A program made the position numbers and the translations under genes. From an uncultured Porphyromonadaceae bacterium (lineage in GTDB: Bacteria > Bacteroidota > Bacteroidia > Bacteroidales > Muribaculaceae), in assembly GCA_900551515.1 (NCBI GenBank), contig URWH01000122.1, positions 1 through 6,016 of the forward strand: a stretch of 6,016 bases of DNA, given 5' to 3'. Below, one piece after another: positions 1 to 6,016 of the stretch (position 1 is the first letter of the stretch; each line of letters starts with the position of its first letter). A model generated the notes under the pieces. The model searched no databases and had not been told where the DNA came from. It worked only from the letters and a program-made list of their open reading frames with translations.

Positions 1-2082
1 AGCTTTCTTGTTCTTCTTGGCGAAAGCGTAGATAAAGCGCCATATTGCGGCCACGCCCATGCCCACCCAGATGGCGTAGGCGTAGAACGAGCCGGCGAAG
101 GCATAGTCGCGTTCACGAGGCTGACCCGGCGTCTGGTTGAGGTAGAGCACAATGGCTATGCCGGTCATGAAGAAGAGGAAGAACACTACCCAGAACTGCT
201 CGATTCCGCGCTTGCCGGCGGCTGCCTGCCAGAAAAGTCCGAAGAGGCCCATCATGAGCGGTATCATGAAGAATACGTTGTGGCCGGGATTGTCTTTGCC
301 AAGCTCGTCGGGCAGCAGCGACTGGTCGCCCAGACGGGCGTTGTCGAGAGCCGGAATGCCGGAGATCCAGTTGCCGTGCGTCGGTTCGCCGTTGCCCTGG
401 ATATCGTTCTGGCGGCCTGCGAAGTTCCATAGGAAGTAGCGCCAGTACATGTGGTTGAGCTGATAGTTGAGCAGATATTTGAGGTTTTCGCCGAAGGTGG
501 CCTTGTTCACGTACCGCGAGTAATCTTCCATCGGATCGCCGAATTCATCTTCTGCTATTATCACTTCCACTTCATTGGTGTTCATGGGCTTGTCAGCCGA
601 AGCGCCCACCCAGTTGTTGTAGTCGCTAGCTTTGGCTGCCTCATACATGCGGGGGAATAGCATGTTGAGTCCGGGCACGGTGACAGGCGTCTCCTTCGGT
701 CCCATGTTGTGGTATCTGTCGGGAGCGCCGGGCGTCTCCTTGACCTCGCGGGCATACTGGTCGGCGCCCTTTTGGGTCTTCATCACGAAGCTGTTGCCCT
801 GCTGCATCCACATGCGCGAATCGACGCCCGTGATATAGGCGTTGCCTTTTTCGTCGTAGCCCTGCTCGATGCCGATGGTCGGGCCGTAGATGAGCGGACG
901 GTCGCCGTACTGCTCACGGTTGAGATAGGAGGCGAGGGTGAACACATTGTCGGGGGCGTTCTGGTTCATCGGGGTGTGGGCCGACGAGCGCACAAGCAGA
1001 AGCGCATACGATGAATAGCCCACAAACATCACCATGATGCTCAGCGTGATCAGCGAGAGCATTCTCACCGAAAGCTTGAATTTGCCTTTGGCCGTGAACA
1101 GATAGATGCAGAGGCCTATGAAGAGCAGTACGCCGATGATGCCGGAGGCCCCGATGAACAGGATGCCGCTCAGGAGCACGCTAAGCGCGAATGAAATCTT
1201 GATGATGGTGGGATTGACGCGGCTGCTGTTGTAGAGATTGTAGATGGTCCAGATGAAGCAGACGGTGGTCAGCGCACCGTAGATGATCACGCCGGTGTTG
1301 AACGGCATGTGCAGGGTGTTGACGCAGAAAAGCTCGAAATCCTGAGCCACGCTGATAAGACCCGGCACGAGACCGTAGAGCGTGAAGGCCACGATGGCAA
1401 ACGAGATCAGCAGCGCGAGTATCGCCCCCTTTGCGTTGGCATTTTTTGCGCGCTTGAAGTAGATCACAAGCACGATGGCCGGGATGCACAGGAGGTTGAG
1501 CAGGTGCACGGCGATAGAAATGCCGATCACGTAGGCTATCAGTATGAGGTATTTGTCGCTGTCGGGGCGGTCGGCACGGTTTTCCCATTTGAGGATGAGC
1601 CAGAACACGAGCGCCGTGCAGAACGACGAGAAGGCGTAGACCTCACCTTCGACGGCCGAGAACCAGAAGGTGTCGCTCCAGGCATACATAAGCGCGCCGC
1701 AGATGCCCGAGCCGAAAATCACGAGCATTTTGGCCACAGGCACCGTCTCCGCGTTGTCGGGCACGATGAGCTTTTTCACCAGATGCGTGATGGTCCAGAA
1801 GAGCAGCAGGATGGTGCCCGCCGATAGCAGGCCCGACATGGCGTTGACCATCAGTGCCACTTTCGTGACATCGCCCATGGCGAAGTTGGCAAAGAAGCGT
1901 GCCGTGAGCATGAATATAGGGTTGCCCGGCGGGTGCCCCACTTCAAGTTTGAAGCCTTGCAGGATAAATTCCGGACAATCCCAGAAGCTTGCCGTGGGTT
2001 CGAGGGTCATCAGATATGTGACGGCCGCTACCACGAAACAAAACCATCCTAGGGAATTGTTGAGGATGTTGTATTTTTTCAT
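1..2082 (-). CDS. DUF2723 / GT-C fold membrane glycosyltransferase (TMEM260-like), copy A, 3' end missing
   Basis: I translated the minus strand from the ATG at 2082 to the window edge: 694 codons with no stop or frameshift. The paralogue has 1160 residues, so about 60% of the protein is present. The first segment (about residues 9-28) is hydrophobic and is followed by a loop with W34-D-C-P-E38 and H50-P-P-G. This matches the DUF2723 (PF11028) pattern shared with eukaryotic TMEM260, a protein O-mannosyltransferase; D35 and E38 are the likely catalytic or metal-site acids. About eleven membrane segments lie before residue 365. A large extracytoplasmic loop (about 370-600) follows, with the conserved stretch around FLWNFAGRQND, then more membrane segments and the PRERDYAFAGSF motif (655 onward). 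The C-terminal soluble domain lies beyond the window. The start is supported by perfect alignment with copy B (MK[K/R]YNILNNSLGW) and an A-rich region before the ATG. The role is inferred: sugar transfer from a lipid-linked donor to exported protein. The acceptor is unknown. Confidence 0.9.
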   Translation of the reverse strand, partial: MKKYNILNNSLGWFCFVVAAVTYLMTLEPTASFWDCPEFILQGFKLEVGHPPGNPIFMLTARFFANFAMGDVTKVALMVNAMSGLLSAGTILLLFWTITHLVKKLIVPDNAETVPVAKMLVIFGSGICGALMYAWSDTFWFSAVEGEVYAFSSFCTALVFWLILKWENRADRPDSDKYLILIAYVIGISIAVHLLNLLCIPAIVLVIYFKRAKNANAKGAILALLISFAIVAFTLYGLVPGLISVAQDFELFCVNTLHMPFNTGVIIYGALTTVCFIWTIYNLYNSSRVNPTIIKISFALSVLLSGILFIGASGIIGVLLFIGLCIYLFTAKGKFKLSVRMLSLITLSIMVMFVGYSSYALLLVRSSAHTPMNQNAPDNVFTLASYLNREQYGDRPLIYGPTIGIEQGYDEKGNAYITGVDSRMWMQQGNSFVMKTQKGADQYAREVKETPGAPDRYHNMGPKETPVTVPGLNMLFPRMYEAAKASDYNNWVGASADKPMNTNEVEVIIAEDEFGDPMEDYSRYVNKATFGENLKYLLNYQLNHMYWRYFLWNFAGRQNDIQGNGEPTHGNWISGIPALDNARLGDQSLLPDELGKDNPGHNVFFMIPLMMGLFGLFWQAAAGKRGIEQFWVVFFLFFMTGIAIVLYLNQTPGQPRERDYAFAGSFYAYAIWVGMGVAAIWRFIYAFAKKNKKA
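50..102. repeat. 53-bp direct repeat shared by the two paralogues (first copy)
   Basis: Identical at all 53 positions to 3700-3752. It encodes the conserved segment AFAGSFYAYAIWVGMGV in both proteins. It is part of the gene duplication, not a separate element, but identity at every synonymous site is notable. Confidence 0.8.
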
Positions 2083-2124
2083 TTGTTTATCGTTGGATAA
2101 TAATTAGTTACGAGTACACGACAA

Positions 2125-2154
2125 TCAGGAATGCCGGATATCCGACACGCCTGA
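2125..2154. repeat. 30-bp imperfect dyad in the copy A leader
   Basis: This element is symmetric about 2139/2140: an outer TCAGG...CCTGA, an inner TG...CA and a central perfect CGGATATCCG. Twelve of fifteen position pairs are complementary. It lies just downstream of the proposed start of transcription and about 43 bp before the copy A ATG. It could be a binding site for a dimeric regulator or a leader RNA hairpin. The central palindrome leaves only a small loop, which favours the DNA-site reading. No regulator is visible in the window. Confidence 0.4.
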
Positions 2155-2170
2155 AGCCTTTTTGTCGATG

Positions 2171-2204
2171 CAAAGTTAACGGTTTTCACCGTTTTATAAA
2201 CAAA
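2171..2204 (-). promoter_or_regulatory. Putative Bacteroidales promoter (-33 and -7) upstream of copy A
   Basis: On the minus strand a TTTG (2204-2201) is followed after 22 bp by TAACTTTG (2178-2171), matching the Bacteroidales -33 TTTG and -7 TAnnTTTG elements. The spacer is slightly longer than the usual 19-21 bp. Transcription would start near 2165, giving a leader of about 80 nt before the ATG at 2082. This suggests copy A need not depend on read-through from copy B. The spacer holds a perfect inverted repeat described separately. Confidence 0.55.
2178..2193. repeat. 16-bp perfect inverted repeat in the promoter spacer (operator or terminator hairpin)
   Basis: The 6-bp arms AACGGT and ACCGTT are separated by 4 bp. 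On the minus strand the loop is GAAA, a GNRA tetraloop, so RNA from copy B would form a small stable hairpin 36-51 nt after its stop codon. No U-tract follows (AACUUUG), so it is a poor intrinsic terminator. As DNA it lies between the proposed -33 and -7 elements of copy A and touches the -7 box, where a repressor site would act. The sequence does not tell these readings apart. Confidence 0.45.
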
Positions 2205-2228
2205 TCAGAGCCTAAATATTGTTTTCTC

Positions 2229-5200
2229 CTAATGTTTGCGCCTGAGTTTGTCAATCTTGATGCTGTAGCGGCTTTCGAGATCTTTCTGCAGGGCGGCTGC
2301 CTCGCGGTCGCTGCCGCTGTATTCGCGGAAGCGGTCAAATGTGCGCACAAACAGGGTGACGACGCGTTTGTCGCGGCTCGAGAGCGTGCCGGCCAGATAG
2401 CCCGGAAGATTCTGATAATAGCATATGTGGGGGCTGTGATGCTCGAGCGAGGTGCGGAGCGTCGCAAGGCTCTTGTCGAGGTGCTCCCGCTTGCCTGTGA
2501 GGTCATAGAGGAGTCGCTGCAGCTCGGCTATCTTGTAATATTCGATTGCCGAATAGCCCAATGCCGCCTCGGGCAGCTTTTCTTTCACCAGCCGAAGCAG
2601 CGTGAGTATGCGTGATGTGGCCTCCGGGACAACGGATGTGTTGCCGGCATTCACAGAGTCGAGGGCCTGTTCACCTATATGGATGGCGAGGTTGAGCATG
2701 GCCAGGCGTTCGCGCTCCACTTCGCCGCGCACCGTTTCGTCGAGATATATCTGCCCCGGGCGCGTCACTTTGTCGAGGCCGCCCCAGCGCCAGTGACGGG
2801 TGATGTTGTCATACATGCGGTCGACGTCGAAACCTGTCCGCGGCACCGTATCGCTCTCGCATTCGCTCACGGCCGGCGTCACCTGCAAGGCCATGCCGGT
2901 CTGCCTCAGATGCGTCTTGGGCACAATGAGATAGCCGCCGGGCATCTGCGATGAGAAATAGACGGGGCGTTTCCAGTCGTCGGCGGCCGCCGAGGCCACG
3001 ATGTCGAGGAGCATGAGCTTGTTGAGGTAGAGCGACCGCCCCGTGAACGACATCGTTATGTCGGCAACGCTGTCGGCAGCGCTGATGAGGCCTGCCTGAA
3101 GGGCGGCGTCGCGTCGGGCCGGGATGACGAAGTCGCGTGTGGCGAACTTCATTGTGGCCTGGTCGCTCTGCGCATAGAGCTTTTCGAGCGCTTGGCAGGC
3201 ATCCATCGGCGGACGGGTGCTCCGGGGGAAGGAGAAATAGTAGTGCGAGCCGTAGGCATAGGCTTCACGCGGCATGAGGTACCGCACGGCTGGCGCTCCG
3301 TAGGTCGCGCGGCGCAGCTGCTCGATATACCAGTCGGTGCCGAGATAGAATATGTTGAGCACTTTCACATCGGTGCGCACGCCCTCCACCTCCTGCGCAT
3401 ACCATAGGGGGTAGGTGTCGTTGTCGGCATAGGTGAAGATGATGGCGTCGGGCTCGAGCGAGTTGAGATAGTTGAAGGCGAAATCGCGCGTGGTGTAGCG
3501 GTCCGAACGGTCGTGGTCGTCCCATGTCTGCGACACCACCTGCAGCGGCACTATCAGCCCGATGGCGGCCGCTGTCCATGCGGCGGTGAGGACGCGTTTG
3601 GCATAAACGGCATCAGGATCTTCACCGCTCTTGCCTTTGCGCGAACCGCGTTTGCGGCTGATAAGGTTGAGCACCCGCATGACGATGCGCCACAGCCCTG
3701 CCACGCCCATGCCCACCCAGATGGCGTAGGCGTAGAACGAGCCGGCGAAGGCGTAGTCGCGCTCACGCGGCTGGTCGGGCGTCTGGTTGAGATAGAGCAC
3801 GATGGCCAGGCCGGTCATGAAAAAGAGCATGAAGATGATGAGACACTGGCGCTTGCCATGCCGTCCCGACCTGATCTGCCACCAGAAGCCGATAAGTCCG
3901 ACTATGAGCGGTATCATATAGTAGACGTTGTGGCCCGCATTCCCTTTGCCCAGATCGTCGGGCAGCAGCGACTGGTCGCCGAGGCGCACATTGTCGAGCA
4001 CCGGAATGCCCGAGAGCCAGTTGCCGTGTGTTGGTTCGCCCTGTCCGTGGATGTCGTTCTGCCGTCCCGCAAAGTTCCATAGGAAGTAGCGGAAGTACAT
4101 GTGGTTGAGCTGATAGCCCAGTAAAAACTTGATGTTGTCGAGGAGTGTGGCTTTCTGCATCGGCTCTTTTTTCAGCGTGTTGCCGGCCGAGTCGACAAGC
4201 ACTGTGGCTTCGATGCGGGTGCCTTTCATGGGGTTGGCTTTCGAGTTGCCGATCCATGTGTTGTAGCTGGCCACCTTGCTGTTTTCATACATTCGCGGGA
4301 AGAGCATGTTAAGCTCCGGCGATGTCTGATAGCCGGGTTTACGGCCTGTGAAGCGGTAAGCGTCGGGCTGCCCCGCGGAATCCTTGAGGCAGGGCTGATA
4401 GATGGCTTCGCCCTCATGGTTTACGATGCGTTTGCCGGTGGGTGTCATGACGTAGACATAGGAGTTGTCGCCCGTAAGATTACCCGCTTCGTCGGTGTGG
4501 AAATTGACGGTCGGGCCGTAGATGAGGGGGCGGTCGCCGTATTGGTCACGGTTGAGATAGGAGGCGAGCGAGAAGACGTTGTCGGGTGCTCCTTCGTTCA
4601 TGGGCACTCCGGCTGCCGAGCGCACCAGCAGCAGGGCATAGGAGGAATAGCCGGCAAACATCACCATGATGCAGAGCGACGCCAGCGACAGCGCGCGGAC
4701 CGGCACACGGCGCGGATAGATGAAGAGCGCCACGCAGAGCGCGGCCAGCAGCACGCCGCCGGCTATGAGCGATTTGCCCAGCAGAAGCACTCCCGAGATG
4801 AGCACCGTGAGCAAAAACATCACCTTCACCACCACCGGACTGACGCTCCGGGAGTGGACCATCACGGCAATCGTGGCCACGAAAATCGTCAGTGCTACAG
4901 CCGCATAGATGAGCACGCCGGCGCTGAACGACATGCCGAGGGTGTTGACGCACACAAGTTCAAACCATTGTGCCACTTCCACCAGTCCCGGCACGAGTCC
5001 GTAGAGCACGAAGGCCACGATGACAAACGACAGCAGCAGCGCCACGAGGGTGCTCCGGCCGCTGATCCTGCCGGGGTGACGTCGGTAGTGCACCACAAGC
5101 ATGATGGCCGGGATGCAGAGCAGGTTCAGCAGATGCACGGCGATGGATATGCCTATCACATAGGCTATCAGCAAGATATATTTGTCGCTGTCGGGCCGCT

Positions 5201-5711
5201 CGGCGCGGTCGTTCCATTTGAGTATGAGCCAGAACACGAGTGCCGTGCAGAATGAGGAGAAGGCGTAGACCTCGCTCTCTACGGCCGAGAACCAGAAGGT
5301 GTCGCTCCAGGCATACATCAGGGCGCCGCAGATGCCTGAGCCGAAAATCACTATCATTTTTGCCGGTGTGATGCTGTCGGCGTCCTGTCGCGCAATCAGT
5401 TTCCTGACGAGATAGGTGATGGTCCAGAACAGGAAGAGGATGGTGCCGGCCGAGAGCAGCGCCGACATGGCGTTGATCATCAGCGCCACTTTCGTCACGT
5501 CGCCCATGGCGAAGTTGGCGAAGAAGCGGGCCGCAAGCATGAACACCGGGTTGCCGGGCGGGTGCCCGATCTCGAGCTTAAAGCCCTGGGTGATATATTC
5601 CGGACAATCCCAGTAGCTGGCCGTGGGCTCGATCGTGAGCAGGTAGGTGACGGCTGCGATCAGGAAGCAGGCCCAGCCTAAGGAATTGTTGAGGATATTG
5701 TATCTTTTCAT
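2229..5711 (-). CDS. DUF2723 / GT-C fold membrane glycosyltransferase (TMEM260-like), copy B, complete
   Basis: This complete 1160-residue protein ends with TAG at 2231-2229. It has about 14-15 hydrophobic segments (for example 9-28, 80-107, 117-137, 177-207, 220-245, 264-286, 340-363, 622-642, 658-680, 705-725). The first loop carries W34-D-C-P-E38 and H50-P-P-G, the DUF2723 hallmark in the place where GT-C enzymes have their catalytic acids. A large loop (about 365-597) contains the conserved FLWNFAGRQND and GEPTHGNW stretches. PRERDYAFAGSF (648-659) precedes the last membrane segments. A basic linker (685-694) comes before the final segment, and a soluble C-terminal part (726-1160) carries ADNDTYPLWYAQEVEGVRTD (762-781), typical of Bacteroidota members; its last 160 residues look helical. 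I chose the ATG at 5711 because it aligns with copy A. An in-frame ATG at 5840 would add 43 unconserved residues, cross the -7 box and overlap the upstream gene. Function is inferred: membrane transfer of a sugar to exported proteins, plausibly in Bacteroidota O-glycosylation. Confidence 0.93.
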   Translation of the reverse strand: MKRYNILNNSLGWACFLIAAVTYLLTIEPTASYWDCPEYITQGFKLEIGHPPGNPVFMLAARFFANFAMGDVTKVALMINAMSALLSAGTILFLFWTITYLVRKLIARQDADSITPAKMIVIFGSGICGALMYAWSDTFWFSAVESEVYAFSSFCTALVFWLILKWNDRAERPDSDKYILLIAYVIGISIAVHLLNLLCIPAIMLVVHYRRHPGRISGRSTLVALLLSFVIVAFVLYGLVPGLVEVAQWFELVCVNTLGMSFSAGVLIYAAVALTIFVATIAVMVHSRSVSPVVVKVMFLLTVLISGVLLLGKSLIAGGVLLAALCVALFIYPRRVPVRALSLASLCIMVMFAGYSSYALLLVRSAAGVPMNEGAPDNVFSLASYLNRDQYGDRPLIYGPTVNFHTDEAGNLTGDNSYVYVMTPTGKRIVNHEGEAIYQPCLKDSAGQPDAYRFTGRKPGYQTSPELNMLFPRMYENSKVASYNTWIGNSKANPMKGTRIEATVLVDSAGNTLKKEPMQKATLLDNIKFLLGYQLNHMYFRYFLWNFAGRQNDIHGQGEPTHGNWLSGIPVLDNVRLGDQSLLPDDLGKGNAGHNVYYMIPLIVGLIGFWWQIRSGRHGKRQCLIIFMLFFMTGLAIVLYLNQTPDQPRERDYAFAGSFYAYAIWVGMGVAGLWRIVMRVLNLISRKRGSRKGKSGEDPDAVYAKRVLTAAWTAAAIGLIVPLQVVSQTWDDHDRSDRYTTRDFAFNYLNSLEPDAIIFTYADNDTYPLWYAQEVEGVRTDVKVLNIFYLGTDWYIEQLRRATYGAPAVRYLMPREAYAYGSHYYFSFPRSTRPPMDACQALEKLYAQSDQATMKFATRDFVIPARRDAALQAGLISAADSVADITMSFTGRSLYLNKLMLLDIVASAAADDWKRPVYFSSQMPGGYLIVPKTHLRQTGMALQVTPAVSECESDTVPRTGFDVDRMYDNITRHWRWGGLDKVTRPGQIYLDETVRGEVERERLAMLNLAIHIGEQALDSVNAGNTSVVPEATSRILTLLRLVKEKLPEAALGYSAIEYYKIAELQRLLYDLTGKREHLDKSLATLRTSLEHHSPHICYYQNLPGYLAGTLSSRDKRVVTLFVRTFDRFREYSGSDREAAALQKDLESRYSIKIDKLRRKH
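3700..3752. repeat. 53-bp direct repeat shared by the two paralogues (second copy)
   Basis: Partner of 50-102, inside copy B. A second perfect tract of 38 bp is shared by 1652-1689 and 5281-5318, encoding MYAWSDTFWFSAV. The flanking DNA differs at many third positions. Confidence 0.8.
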
Positions 5712-5733
5712 CGTCGGTGATTGGTTGTGGCTG

Positions 5734-5741
5734 CAAAGATA
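5734..5741 (-). promoter_or_regulatory. Putative Bacteroidales -7 box upstream of copy B
   Basis: The minus strand reads TATCTTTG, a full match to the Bacteroidales sigma-ABfr -7 consensus TAnnTTTG. It lies 22 bp before the copy B ATG, so the leader would be only about 15-18 nt. I see no convincing -33 TTTG at the usual distance upstream, so this promoter may be weak or need an activator. There is no Shine-Dalgarno sequence before the ATG, as is common in this phylum. Confidence 0.5.
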
Positions 5742-5770
5742 GCGATTTTTGTGGAATAGGCTCTTAGGTG

Positions 5771-6016
5771 TCAGACGCGCATGATGGGCCACCGGAAATG
5801 TTTCAGCGCGTCGGCGAGCGTGCGCTCGCGGCCGCCGCAATAGCTGTCGCAGAGGCGATGGAAATCAGCCGAATGGTTCATCTCCGTCAGATGGGCGAGC
5901 TCGTGGCACACCACATATTCGCGCAGCTCCGGGGGCAGAAACATGAGCGCTGAGGAAAGGGTTATGGATCCGTCGGAGTGGCATGTGCCGAGTGTGCGCA
6001 GCCCGCGCCCCGTCTT
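5771..6016 (-). CDS. YgjP-like (DUF45/PF01863) zinc metallopeptidase, C-terminal part
   Basis: The last 81 codons of a gene entering from the right edge, ending with TGA at 5773-5771. The translation contains EYVVCHELAHLTEMNHSADF. The HExxH zinc motif followed by a histidine in NHS is the signature of the YgjP/DUF45 group, often annotated as M48-family metallopeptidase. The preceding stretch GTCHSDGSITLSSALMFLPP corresponds to the family's usual 'WGSCs..G.I.lN..L...P' segment, though the Trp is replaced (RTLGTC). Members are usually roughly 200-250 residues, so most of the N-terminal part is outside the window. They are small, probably cytoplasmic, and their substrates are poorly known. The gene lies 59 bp upstream of copy B on the same strand; the -7 box in that gap suggests copy B can be transcribed independently. 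I see no functional link to the glycosyltransferases. Confidence 0.88.
   Translation of the reverse strand, partial: KTGRGLRTLGTCHSDGSITLSSALMFLPPELREYVVCHELAHLTEMNHSADFHRLCDSYCGGRERTLADALKHFRWPIMRV

Noticed and set aside
1181..1588. Minus-strand frames inside copy A (also 113-430), which could suggest small genes in a broken region
   Set aside because: The true frame reads without interruption from 2082 to 1 and gives a conserved membrane protein; these are alternative-frame shadows.
2186..2506. A 106-codon minus-strand frame running past the end of copy B
   Set aside because: It is an out-of-frame, Ala/Arg/Ser-rich shadow of the copy B C-terminus with no promoter or conserved motif.
4416..5255. 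A 279-codon plus-strand open frame opposite copy B, and a 189-codon one at 3513-4082
   Set aside because: Both lie antisense to conserved DUF2723 coding sequence. Their translations are rich in His, Glu, Gln and Arg without recognisable domains, as expected of shadows of a GC-rich gene.
5742..5770. Possible intrinsic terminator after the metallopeptidase
   Set aside because: I found no stem-loop followed by a T-rich run; the short A-run here is not preceded by a convincing inverted repeat.
5712..5840. N-terminal extension of copy B by 43 residues from an in-frame ATG at 5840
   Set aside because: The extra residues are Arg/His-rich, have no counterpart in copy A, overlap the metallopeptidase in another frame and span the proposed -7 box.

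Overview
The window looks like a piece of a Bacteroidota chromosome, most likely a fairly GC-rich member of the Bacteroidales (Muribaculaceae-like is a guess). The reasons are the two large DUF2723-type membrane glycosyltransferase genes, which are characteristic of this phylum, Bacteroidales-style -7 boxes (TAnnTTTG) upstream of both, and start codons without a Shine-Dalgarno sequence. All recognisable genes are on the minus strand.

Layout, in the direction of transcription (right to left): (1) 6016-5771, the last 81 codons of a YgjP/DUF45-type zinc metallopeptidase; (2) a 59-bp gap with a -7 box; (3) 5711-2229, a complete 1160-residue DUF2723 (GT-C fold, TMEM260/protein O-mannosyltransferase-like) membrane protein; (4) a 146-bp gap with a promoter and two inverted repeats; (5) 2082-1, a second DUF2723 protein whose first 694 codons are present and which runs off the window without a stop.

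The two large genes are tandem paralogues. They are collinear, 84 of their first 100 residues are identical, and they share long perfectly matching DNA tracts. The large extracytoplasmic loop differs strongly between them. Both keep the acidic residues and the HPPG motif expected of the catalytic first loop. I infer that they transfer a sugar to exported proteins, perhaps in the Bacteroidota O-glycosylation pathway, and that the pair may differ in donor or acceptor. The metallopeptidase has no evident functional link. There are no RNA genes, mobile elements or CRISPR arrays.
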